Of a stretch of 64,000 bases of DNA, positions 7,190 to 14,160 are shown one piece after another. The notes beneath the pieces are model-generated. The model made no database searches. It was given only the letters and a program-made list of their open reading frames with translations, and had not been told where the DNA came from. The stretch is taken from positions 7,300,001 through 7,364,000 of the forward strand of contig NZ_JAUSZD010000002.1 in the NCBI RefSeq assembly GCF_030817275.1, given 5' to 3'. The translations under genes were made by a program, and so were the position numbers. The DNA is from Paenibacillus sp. V4I7. GTDB taxonomy: Bacteria; Bacillota; Bacilli; Paenibacillales; NBRC-103111. Position 1 is the first letter of the stretch. Every line of letters starts with the position of its first letter.

Positions 7190-8950
7190 TTAAAATAACG
7201 TTATGCCGTACTCCTCAATTTTACGATATAGCGTCGTTCTTCCGATTTTCAATTGTCCGGCGGCTTTGCTAAGGTTCCATTCCGAGTTTTTCAACGCCTT
7301 CTTGATCGCCGTGATTTCCGCGTCCTTCAACGTGAGTGGGTGATCTTTGCCTGGCCCTGCTTGCACAGCCTCATCGGATTCTTCGAACGATAGATGCTCA
7401 GCGTCAATCGCCTGTCCTCCAGCTAGGAAGACCGCCTGCATAAGAATGCCACTAAGCTCTCTTATATTGCCCGGCCAGCTGTAGGTTAACAGCTTTTGCT
7501 GCGCTGCTTCCGTTATAAATGGACAGGGCGAAGCGTGCTTTTGGAGTAAATGATCGGCTAATGTCAAAATATCGCTTCTCTTTCGTAATGACGGCAGCGT
7601 AATATGTATCACCTTCAATCGGTAATATAGATCAGCCCGAAATCGGCCTGCTTTAATCTCCGTGGCCAAGTCCTTATTCGTTGCAGCAATGACTCTAATG
7701 TCAATTGCTTTGCTCTTCGCGCTGCCTACCGGAGTAATCACGCCTTCCTGGAGTACTCTTAGTAAAGCAGCTTGCGCACGAAGAGGCATGTCGCCTATCT
7801 CATCTAGAAAAATAGTACCTTTGTGCGCGGCCTCGAATTTCCCGGCATTACCGTCTTTGTTCGCTCCCGTGAAAGCCCCGCGAGCGTATCCGAACAATTC
7901 ACTCTCGACCAGGCTGTCCGGGATGGCGCTGCAATTCAGTGCAATGAACGGCTCTGCCGACCGTGTGCTGGCGGTATGAATGGATTGCGCGAACAATTCT
8001 TTCCCCACACCGCTTTCACCTAATAATAAGACAGGAAAATCAGTCGCTGCCGCCTTCTTGGCTAGTTCTTTCTTCTGTAAGAGGGTCGGACACGTACCGA
8101 CAATATCCCTAAACGCATACAAATGCTGCTCGTTTGCCGCTTGCTTCTGAATGGAGACGGACTGCCACAGCTTCTGATGCTCATTATGAATGGTTTCGAC
8201 CGAAAAGCCTTCCAACTTCGTAAACACTTTGCCAATTGCGTCACTTCCAACAATGCGGATGGCGGCATGATTAGCACGAAGGATGCGGTTATCCCGGCTT
8301 AGAGAAAGCAGCGGTAAAGGATGATTTAGTGAGGAATGCTCGAGTTCTCTGAGGGTAATGAGATGCTCCTTCTTCGACTCTTCCAGCAGAATTTTATTCT
8401 GTAGGGAATGGGCTGCCATACAGGCAAGTGTAAACGTATAGGCGTGGTAATTCTCTTGTTTGCCGCTAATATTGATGATACCGATCAGTTCGCCGATTGA
8501 ATTGAAGACGGGTGCCGAGGCGCAGGTCAAGAAGTGATTGGAGTTGAAATAATGCTCTTCGGCATGCACACGCACGGCTTTTTTCTCTGCGAGGGCGACA
8601 CCTATGGCATTTGTTCCTTTTCTTCTCTCTGCCCAATTTGCTCCTACTTGCAGCTGAACCGCTAACGCCCGGCGGGAGAAATCGATATCTCCAACCGTGT
8701 GAATAATGGTTCCCTCCGAATCGATAAGCAGCGCCATCTGACCGGATTGCTTGATGCCTGTGTGCATTTGCTCGAATATTTGCTCCGTATAATGTATGGT
8801 TTGCTCGTTTTGCCTTAACAGAGATTGCATGTGGCTTCCGGTTAAGATGTCGTCGTCAATGGGGTCGGTGGGCATTAAACCAAGTTCGTGACAGCGCTTC
8901 CAAGATGACGCCGCCGCTTCTGATAAAAAGTTATTTTCCACGGATAGCAA
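7190..8950 (-). CDS. Sigma-54-dependent activator (AcoR-like)
   Basis: 586 residues from the proposed start. The N-terminal part (about 50-200) is a GAF-like sensor; the central AAA+ domain has Walker A GESGVGKE, the sigma-54-contacting GAFTGA loop and Walker B IFLDEIGDM; the C-terminal Fis-type helix-turn-helix is in LSKAAGQLKIGRTTLYRKI. I choose the TTG at 8950 because it lies 9 bases after GGAGG and just before the conserved region; an upstream ATG at 9040 would add 30 unconserved residues. It is divergent from an aldehyde dehydrogenase gene with a -24/-12 promoter, which it very likely activates. The inducer, perhaps an alcohol or aldehyde, is unknown. Confidence 0.9.
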   Translation of the reverse strand: MLSVENNFLSEAAASSWKRCHELGLMPTDPIDDDILTGSHMQSLLRQNEQTIHYTEQIFEQMHTGIKQSGQMALLIDSEGTIIHTVGDIDFSRRALAVQLQVGANWAERRKGTNAIGVALAEKKAVRVHAEEHYFNSNHFLTCASAPVFNSIGELIGIINISGKQENYHAYTFTLACMAAHSLQNKILLEESKKEHLITLRELEHSSLNHPLPLLSLSRDNRILRANHAAIRIVGSDAIGKVFTKLEGFSVETIHNEHQKLWQSVSIQKQAANEQHLYAFRDIVGTCPTLLQKKELAKKAAATDFPVLLLGESGVGKELFAQSIHTASTRSAEPFIALNCSAIPDSLVESELFGYARGAFTGANKDGNAGKFEAAHKGTIFLDEIGDMPLRAQAALLRVLQEGVITPVGSAKSKAIDIRVIAATNKDLATEIKAGRFRADLYYRLKVIHITLPSLRKRSDILTLADHLLQKHASPCPFITEAAQQKLLTYSWPGNIRELSGILMQAVFLAGGQAIDAEHLSFEESDEAVQAGPGKDHPLTLKDAEITAIKKALKNSEWNLSKAAGQLKIGRTTLYRKIEEYGITLF

Positions 8951-9032
8951 AAATAAACACCTCCATTGCAATCGGTTTCCTAATCCGATCATATCATAGT
9001 TGCTTTTATTAATGGAGAGCTGAAAGAAAGAA

Positions 9033-9073
9033 TGTCCCAAAATGGAACACTTCCGTTGTTTCAGATCGGAACA
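9033..9073. promoter_or_regulatory. Candidate enhancer sites for the sigma-54 activator
   Basis: TGTCCC-AAAAT-GGAACA (9033-9049) is a near-perfect dyad, and a second, looser dyad TTCCG-N11-CGGAA follows at about 9051-9071. They lie roughly 55-95 bp upstream of the -24/-12 promoter, the usual distance for binding of an activator of this type. The same region would also lie in the leader of the divergent activator gene, allowing autoregulation. Confidence 0.5.
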
Positions 9074-9124
9074 AAAACTAGTAAGCGCTCACCATATTGC
9101 CTTATTGGACGGCATTCCATATGT

Positions 9125-9140
9125 TGGCACGATCCTTGCT
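9125..9140 (+). promoter_or_regulatory. Sigma-54 (-24/-12) promoter
   Basis: TTGGCAC-N5-TTGCT matches the sigma-54 consensus (TGGCAC-N5-TTGCW) at every conserved base, with GG and GC spaced 12 bp. A start site near 9151 would leave a short leader before the ribosome binding site AAGGAGG and ATG 9181. Confidence 0.85.
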
Positions 9141-9180
9141 TATATATTTAACGTATTCCATTTTAAGGAGGCTGAGCTAA

Positions 9181-10701
9181 ATGATTTATGCACAACCTGG
9201 ACAAAACGGATCAAAGGTTACGTTTAAAAAACGGTACGAAAATTTTATCGGAGGGCAGTGGACTGCGCCTATTAAGGGTCAATACTTTGATAATCCATCA
9301 CCTGTAAATAACCGTGTTTTCTGCGAGGTTCCACGCTCTACTTCAGAGGATATCGAGATGGCTTTAGATGCTGCGCATGCTGCAAAGGACGCATGGGGGC
9401 GCACGTCCGTTGCGGAGCGTGCCGTCATTTTAAATAAAATTGCTGATCGGATGGAAGCGAATTTGGAAATGCTCGCGGTTGCTGAGACCTGGGATAACGG
9501 GAAGCCGGTTCGAGAAACGCTCGCGGCTGATCTGCCACTGGCGATCGATCATTTTCGCTATTTTGCAGGATGCATTCGCGCCCAGGAGGGTTCGCTCAGC
9601 CAATTGGATGACAATATGGTAGCTTACCATTTCAATGAGCCTCTTGGCGTCGTCGGTCAGATTATACCGTGGAACTTTCCATTGCTTATGGCGACATGGA
9701 AGCTTGCACCAGCACTTGCGGCCGGAAATGCGGTCGTTCTGAAGCCCGCTGAGCAAACGCCGGCATCCATACTGGTGCTGATAGAGCTCATTCAAGATTT
9801 GCTGCCGCCAGGCGTACTTAATATCGTCAATGGTTTCGGACTTGAAGCCGGTAAACCGCTTGCCTCGAGCAGCCGGATCGCGAAAATCGCCTTTACCGGC
9901 GAGACAACGACAGGCCGTTTAATTATGCAGTATGCTTCGCAAAACCTGATTCCGGTCACCTTGGAGCTGGGTGGTAAGTCACCAAACATTTTCTTTGAGG
10001 ATGTGGTCGCACGTGATGACGCTTTCTTCAATAAAGCGCTCGAAGGCTTTGCAATGTTCGCCCTGAATCAAGGAGAAGTCTGCACCAGCCCGTCACGCGC
10101 ATTAATTCAGGAATCGATTTATGATCAATTTATGGAAAGAGCCTTGAAGCGAGTCGCTGCCATCAAACAGGGTAACCCTCTGGATACGGAAACGATGATT
10201 GGCGCACAAGCCTCTACCGAGCAAGTTGAGAAAATTATGAGCTATATCAATATCGGTGCACAGGAAGGGGCCGAATGTCTGATCGGCGGAGATCGGGCAA
10301 AGGTAGATGGAGATATCTCCGAGGGCTACTACATTCAGCCGACAGTTCTGAAGGGGCATAACAAAATGAGAATCTTCCAAGAGGAGATTTTCGGACCGGT
10401 TCTTTCCGTTACGACGTTCAAGGATCAGGAAGAGGCGCTGGCGATCGCGAATGACACGCTCTATGGTCTTGGCTCCGGTGTTTGGACGCGCGACATGACC
10501 ACGGCCTACCGGATGGGGCGCAGCATTCAAGCCGGCCGCGTATGGACGAATTGCTATCATGCGTATCCTGCCCATGCTGCCTTCGGCGGCTATAAGAGCT
10601 CGGGCATTGGCCGCGAGAATCACAAAATGATGCTCTCCCATTACCAGCAAACCAAAAATCTACTCGTCAGTTACAGCCCCGACGCACTGGGCTTCTTCTA
10701 A
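9181..10701 (+). CDS. aldB: NAD(P)-dependent aldehyde dehydrogenase (AldB/ExaC type)
   Basis: 506 residues, closely resembling E. coli AldB and Pseudomonas ExaC along its whole length. The cofactor region has IIPWNFPLLMA and VVLKPAEQTP, the general-base glutamate is in LELGGKSPN, and the catalytic cysteine is Cys301 in NQGEVCTSPSR. It oxidises acetaldehyde and similar short aldehydes to acids in the cytosol. The start follows AAGGAGG. It is transcribed from a sigma-54 promoter divergent from an AcoR-like activator and is followed at 12 bp by a DUF779 gene, a common partner of such dehydrogenases. Whether it uses NAD or NADP cannot be read here. Confidence 0.93.
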   Translation: MIYAQPGQNGSKVTFKKRYENFIGGQWTAPIKGQYFDNPSPVNNRVFCEVPRSTSEDIEMALDAAHAAKDAWGRTSVAERAVILNKIADRMEANLEMLAVAETWDNGKPVRETLAADLPLAIDHFRYFAGCIRAQEGSLSQLDDNMVAYHFNEPLGVVGQIIPWNFPLLMATWKLAPALAAGNAVVLKPAEQTPASILVLIELIQDLLPPGVLNIVNGFGLEAGKPLASSSRIAKIAFTGETTTGRLIMQYASQNLIPVTLELGGKSPNIFFEDVVARDDAFFNKALEGFAMFALNQGEVCTSPSRALIQESIYDQFMERALKRVAAIKQGNPLDTETMIGAQASTEQVEKIMSYINIGAQEGAECLIGGDRAKVDGDISEGYYIQPTVLKGHNKMRIFQEEIFGPVLSVTTFKDQEEALAIANDTLYGLGSGVWTRDMTTAYRMGRSIQAGRVWTNCYHAYPAHAAFGGYKSSGIGRENHKMMLSHYQQTKNLLVSYSPDALGFF

Positions 10702-10713
10702 GAGAGCCGTACG

Positions 10714-11079
10714 ATGACGATAGAAGTGAGCAAGGTCGTTGCTACCGATGCCGCTCTAGAGCTAATCGAAATTGTAAAGGCCAAACATGGCCCTGTCATG
10801 TTCCATCAATCTGGCGGATGCTGCGATGGCAGCTCTCCGATGTGCTACGCGCAAGGGGAGTTCCTTATCGGCGATAGCGACGTATGGCTGGGGGATATAG
10901 GCGGCGCCCCTTTCTATATGAGCAAGTCGCAATACGATTATTGGAAGAATACGATGCTCATCATCGACGTGGTGCCCGGCAGAGGTGGGATGTTCTCGCT
11001 TGAGGGGCCGGAAGGGCGACGTTTTCTGACTCGCTCGAGGATGTTCTCGGATGAGGAGCGGCGTGTGTTGGGTCTCTAA
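10714..11079 (+). CDS. DUF779 family protein
   Basis: 121 residues covering the whole DUF779 domain, with the cysteine cluster GGCCDGSSPMCYA near residues 34-46. Genes of this family are regularly found behind AldB-type aldehyde dehydrogenases, as here (12-bp gap, same operon). The cysteines suggest metal binding or a redox role, but no activity is established. The start ATG lies within the short gap and the gene is followed by a clear terminator. Confidence 0.88.
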   Translation: MTIEVSKVVATDAALELIEIVKAKHGPVMFHQSGGCCDGSSPMCYAQGEFLIGDSDVWLGDIGGAPFYMSKSQYDYWKNTMLIIDVVPGRGGMFSLEGPEGRRFLTRSRMFSDEERRVLGL

Positions 11080-11103
11080 GCTTTTTTATAAGATAGGATT
11101 AAT

Positions 11104-11144
11104 AACCCTGTTCTCTTTCCTTGACGAAGGGAACAGGTTTTTTT
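11104..11144 (+). terminator. Rho-independent terminator of the aldehyde dehydrogenase operon
   Basis: CCTGTTC pairs with GAACAGG, extended inward by TTCC/GGGAA-type pairing, followed by seven T. Confidence 0.85.
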
Positions 11145-11266
11145 GTGCTGCAGGCAGCCTTTTACAAGAAAGGCTCCTCCTATATTGGCCTATGACCATG
11201 ACGCAAATCGCAGAAAGGCTGCATTAGAGTTACTTTTGGCTGGAATTGTTGTATCTTTTGTAACAA

Positions 11267-11384
11267 GTTTAAACTTTACATTTAAATCCTAAACTTTAAA
11301 GTTTAAATCTTAACGTTTAAATCGTACAGTTTAAAGCTTAAATCTTAAAGTTCAAATCTTAAACTTTAAACTTTAAAGTTCATT
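11267..11384. repeat. Tandem 7-bp repeat array, candidate centromere (parC)
   Basis: The 118 bp can be read as 17 consecutive 7-mers (one is 6 bp) of consensus KYTTAAA: GTTTAAA, CTTTACA, TTTAAA, TCCTAAA, CTTTAAA, GTTTAAA, TCTTAAC, GTTTAAA, TCGTACA, GTTTAAA, GCTTAAA, TCTTAAA, GTTCAAA, TCTTAAA, CTTTAAA, CTTTAAA, GTTCATT. Three units make 21 bp, two helical turns. The array ends 104 bp before an actin-like ParM gene with a ParR-like gene behind it. Centromeres of actin-type partition systems are short repeat arrays in exactly this position. It might instead be a dense operator for the same protein, since ParR usually also represses its operon. Confidence 0.65.
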
Positions 11385-11488
11385 CCAACTAGCAGCTAAA
11401 AATACCAATTATTCCAAACACCCTCTCAATTGGGCCTTGTTACGCGAATCTTTATATAAACAATAAGGTTGAGGAGAGGGGAATAGAC

Positions 11489-12685
11489 TTGACAAAGAAC
11501 GAAGTCTTAACCACTACCATCACGCTGTCTATTGATAATGGCAGCAGTCACGTTAAAGTGATTTACGACCATTTGGACAAAAACTTTATTTTTCCTAATG
11601 TACTAGCACAACCGTTTGGTGAACGATTTCTTTTGATGGAACAAGGTGATCCCTTGGATTTTCTTGACGTACAGATTACATCGCCTTCGATAGAGAGCGA
11701 TCAGTACCGACATGTTTACGTGGGTAACTTAGCGATCGGTGACGAAGGGATTATTCATGAAATTGTAGGGGATAAAGCGGTGCAAAAGAAGGCCCAGAGA
11801 CCCGAAACAATGGTGACACTCCTTACGGCTGCGGCGTATGCCATTGCCAAGAAACATGAGGATGCCATTAGGCGGGGGAAAAAGCGGATTAAAGCCGCTG
11901 TCAACTTGGGTACAGGTCTGCCGATTCGTGAAATAACGAAATTCCGTGAGGAATTTGCTCATAAGATTACAGGAGGCGTACATTCCGTTACATTCGGGAC
12001 GACCCCCGTATTTAAAGGGATAACGGTGGAAATGGAATTTTCGCTTCCTACCGATATCAGCATAGACGATGTATCCGGTGTTTACGACCTTGAGGCCACT
12101 TCCAAATCGCATCTATCCCATAAAGGCTTCGGCATTGCCGATGTTGGTGGTGTTGACATGGATATCGCGTTCTTCAAACCCGGTCTCGATCTGGATCAGC
12201 GGCACTCTACCGGCGCTAAGATCTACCTCAATGATGCTTTAGAGAGCATTCGCAACGAGGTTAATTCGCAAGGCGAGGAATTGATCGCTAGCACGGCGGA
12301 ATTGACCCTCATGCTGGTCAACAAAGAGTATGAGATTTATGCGGAGGGTAAGGTTGTTTTTGACATGACAAGCCTTATTAACCGGCACATGCGCATATTA
12401 GCGGAGAAAGTGCTGAAATACGCCCGCAACTCTTGGAAGCATGTTCGCTACGCCAACGAATTTTGGTTTATCGGCGGTGGAGCAGTCGTTTTGCAGCCTT
12501 GGATTGAGAAACTAAACGCTGAGTTGGGCTTGCCCATTAAGTTTGATAGCGTGGAACACAGCCAATTCCGGAATGTGCGAGGCACCTTTCTTATGCTTGA
12601 CCACGCGCTGAAACATGCGGACGAATCCGCGGCAGCTAGTGCTGATTCTGAAGGAGTATCTGAGAGCGGGAGCGGTTCGGATTGA
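11489..12685 (+). CDS. parM: ParM/StbA-family actin-like ATPase
   Basis: 398 residues with the actin-superfamily nucleotide-binding motifs: phosphate-1 LSIDNGSSHVKV near the N-terminus, connect-1-like NLGTGLP, phosphate-2 IADVGGVDMDIAFF and adenosine FIGGGAVVL. The acidic Ser/Gly/Asp-rich tail (about 375-398) is unusual. It should form ATP-driven filaments that push DNA molecules apart. Start is TTG, eight bases after GAGGAGAGGGG; a candidate promoter is TTGGGC (11430) with TATATA (11453) at 17 bp. It overlaps the ParR-like gene by four bases. The neighbours look chromosomal, so it may belong to an integrated element or a chromosomal function. Confidence 0.88.
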   Translation: MTKNEVLTTTITLSIDNGSSHVKVIYDHLDKNFIFPNVLAQPFGERFLLMEQGDPLDFLDVQITSPSIESDQYRHVYVGNLAIGDEGIIHEIVGDKAVQKKAQRPETMVTLLTAAAYAIAKKHEDAIRRGKKRIKAAVNLGTGLPIREITKFREEFAHKITGGVHSVTFGTTPVFKGITVEMEFSLPTDISIDDVSGVYDLEATSKSHLSHKGFGIADVGGVDMDIAFFKPGLDLDQRHSTGAKIYLNDALESIRNEVNSQGEELIASTAELTLMLVNKEYEIYAEGKVVFDMTSLINRHMRILAEKVLKYARNSWKHVRYANEFWFIGGGAVVLQPWIEKLNAELGLPIKFDSVEHSQFRNVRGTFLMLDHALKHADESAAASADSEGVSESGSGSD

Positions 12686-13128
12686 AAAAGCGGAGATCCA
12701 CCGTTTACGTTCGTTCCGGTAAGGATGTTACCCTCTATATTCCGTCAGATACTCCGTCTGAGGTTATCGACTATTTGAATCAGTTGAAAATGGAAGGTAT
12801 TTTCAGTCAAGGAATCATGGATATTTTGACAAGATATGTTCGTGAAGAGCAATCGAGTAAGCGACCGGTTGTAGAATTATTTCCCGGGAAAGAAATGGTC
12901 TCGGACATGGATGATGCCGTTTCTCTAGCAGACAGCTATAGTGACATGGATTCGGCAGAGCCTATTGAACCTTCTCATGAATCGAATGATGATTTCAACC
13001 AGCCAAAGAAGGAGATCCTGAGTGCCAATGATCAGAAAAAATTCAGCTTGGCGCAAATATTCCGGCAATCTCGGCATAATTCGGGAAAGCTAGTACAACC
13101 CTCGGATCATGGCAACAATAATGAGTAG
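12682..13128 (+). CDS. parR: ParR-like centromere-binding adaptor
   Basis: 148 residues. The first 55 (VTLYIPSDTPSEVIDYLNQL then a helix) fit a ribbon-helix-helix DNA-binding fold. The middle is acidic and probably disordered. The last 35 residues include a basic-hydrophobic patch (KKFSLAQIFRQSR) that resembles the ParM-binding tail of ParR proteins. TTG start in a TTGA overlap with parM, typical of coupled translation. I infer the adaptor role from gene order, size and layout; sequence similarity to known ParR proteins is too low to see by eye. The 7-bp array upstream of parM is the obvious binding target. Confidence 0.65.
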   Translation: MKKRRSTVYVRSGKDVTLYIPSDTPSEVIDYLNQLKMEGIFSQGIMDILTRYVREEQSSKRPVVELFPGKEMVSDMDDAVSLADSYSDMDSAEPIEPSHESNDDFNQPKKEILSANDQKKFSLAQIFRQSRHNSGKLVQPSDHGNNNE

Positions 13129-13162
13129 GTGAACTCCATGATAATGAAAAGGAGGACATCAG

Positions 13163-13621
13163 ATGGACAACGGACAAGCTAAGGACGCAGCGCGTCATTT
13201 TAATCTTTCAGATGAAGTTTTTCACCATCCCGGCATGGATATTTATACACAAATGACTTTTATCGTCTTGAAATGTTATTCTTCGGAATCGAATATGCCA
13301 GGATTATCTGATATCGCTAAGCTCGGTCGCATGAGTCTCAAGCAGGCGACCAAGGCTTTGCAGCAACTCGTGGAGATGAGAATTGTCTCGCATAAAATAT
13401 TCCGTCGTATGGTTGGAGATTTCCAAGACGATCGACTTTCGTGGGCTGCTAAGGGCTTGCTTACGTTTTGCAAAGAGAACCCGAACATCAACCTAGACGA
13501 TCTAGTGGAACTATCCAGTGAATCGGGCGAGGATGAACATAGCATACGCAAGGCTCTTAAGGAATTGTACGAATATGGGTACTTGGAAGAGTACCCTGTA
13601 TGGAGTAAAATTGCTAACTAA
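13163..13621 (+). CDS. Tandem winged-helix DNA-binding protein
   Basis: 152 residues. Two successive helix-turn-helix-like segments are visible: about 30-75 (GLSDIAKLGRMSLKQATKALQQLV, then a wing) and about 95-145 (NLDDLVELSSESGEDEHSIRKALKELYEYGYLEE). The arrangement resembles replication-initiator or DnaD-type helper proteins and MarR-like regulators. The start follows AAAAGGAGG. It lies 34 bp behind the ParR-like gene and ahead of a terminator, so it is the third gene of the same operon. It could regulate the locus, bind the repeat array or help replication of an element; I cannot choose among these. Confidence 0.72.
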   Translation: MDNGQAKDAARHFNLSDEVFHHPGMDIYTQMTFIVLKCYSSESNMPGLSDIAKLGRMSLKQATKALQQLVEMRIVSHKIFRRMVGDFQDDRLSWAAKGLLTFCKENPNINLDDLVELSSESGEDEHSIRKALKELYEYGYLEEYPVWSKIAN

Positions 13622-13680
13622 GGTATAGATGACATAAGAATCAATTTTTGTATATCACCCGCAAGTCTGAGGGGACTTAA

Positions 13681-13727
13681 AATAGGCCATGCTATCTACA
13701 TTTGTAGAAGCATGGTCTATTTGTTTA
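13681..13727 (+). terminator. Rho-independent terminator of the parMR operon
   Basis: AATAGGCCATGC pairs with GCATGGTCTATT (one wobble), extended inward by TCTAC/GTAGA, followed by TTTGTTT. A small hairpin AAGTC/GACTT precedes it at about 13665. Confidence 0.8.
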
Positions 13728-13974
13728 AGTTTGAAAGACTCTAAATGGCTCGATGTTCATATTGTATACAACATCATGTATAAAGGGGTATCCATTCAAA
13801 TATTGTCGAATTACAATGAAACTTTGATGAATATAGGACAATCATTGGATTTTCAACTAATTAAGAAGATCAAAAGTACTAGAATATATGTGGGGTTTGA
13901 TTATATAGTTAAATTTACCTATTCAAATTACTAGGAATATAGTATTATGGCAGAGATGGAAATATCGAAATCTC
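13728..13974 (+). other. AT-rich gap with candidate promoter for the riboswitch transcript
   Basis: No convincing gene is present; an 81-codon frame in this area begins inside the terminator stem and lacks a ribosome binding site. TTTACC (13914-13919) and TATAGT (13938-13943), 18 bp apart, are the best promoter for the riboswitch leader. A small inverted repeat GAGAT/ATCTC (13953-13974) directly precedes the aptamer. Confidence 0.45.
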
Positions 13975-14075
13975 AAGTGAAAAGGGCAAATTGCAGGAAA
14001 CTGTGAGACGCAAAGCCAAGGGCCTGAAACGCGTATTAAAAACGCGGATGGCAGCCGGTTACCACAGGGAATCAT
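13975..14075 (+). promoter_or_regulatory. Cyclic di-GMP-I (GEMM-I) riboswitch
   Basis: The conserved core is visible in order: AGGGCAAA, a P2 helix capped by a GAAA tetraloop (CAGGAAACTG), GACGCAAAGCC, GGGCCT, a P3 hairpin CGCG-N9-CGCG, and GGCAGCCGGTTACC. These match the Vc2-type GEMM-I consensus at the ligand- and tetraloop-receptor positions. A U-tailed hairpin follows, 14 bp after the core, so ligand binding probably decides termination. The controlled gene is the secreted repeat protein at 14161, in keeping with c-di-GMP control of adhesion and matrix. Whether the switch turns the gene on or off is not determined here. Confidence 0.93.
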
Positions 14076-14088
14076 AGTGTTTTTCTAT

Positions 14089-14119
14089 GAACCTTGTATA
14101 AGGTTCTTTTCTTTTTTTT
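14089..14119 (+). terminator. Riboswitch expression-platform terminator
   Basis: GAACCTT-GTAT-AAGGTTC is followed by TTTTCTTTTTTTT. An alternative small hairpin, CATAG/CTATG (14073-14089), overlaps its first base and the 3' edge of the aptamer, a plausible mutually exclusive fold. Confidence 0.88.
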
Positions 14120-14160
14120 GAGATCATTAATCCTTATTATAAGAAAGGAAGGAATGTCAG

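Noticed and set aside
9042..9227. 61-codon frame ahead of the aldehyde dehydrogenase
   Set aside because: It crosses the enhancer dyads, the sigma-54 promoter and the ribosome binding site of the real gene; the sequence there is regulatory.
11267..11384. CRISPR array
   Set aside because: Units are 7 bp with no spacers and no cas genes; it is a simple tandem repeat.
11145..13727. Insertion sequence or prophage as carrier of the parMR locus
   Set aside because: No transposase, integrase, terminal inverted repeats or phage structural genes are visible at either side.
13689..13934. 81-codon open frame after the parMR operon
   Set aside because: Its start lies inside the terminator stem, it lacks a ribosome binding site, and its composition is that of AT-rich noncoding DNA.
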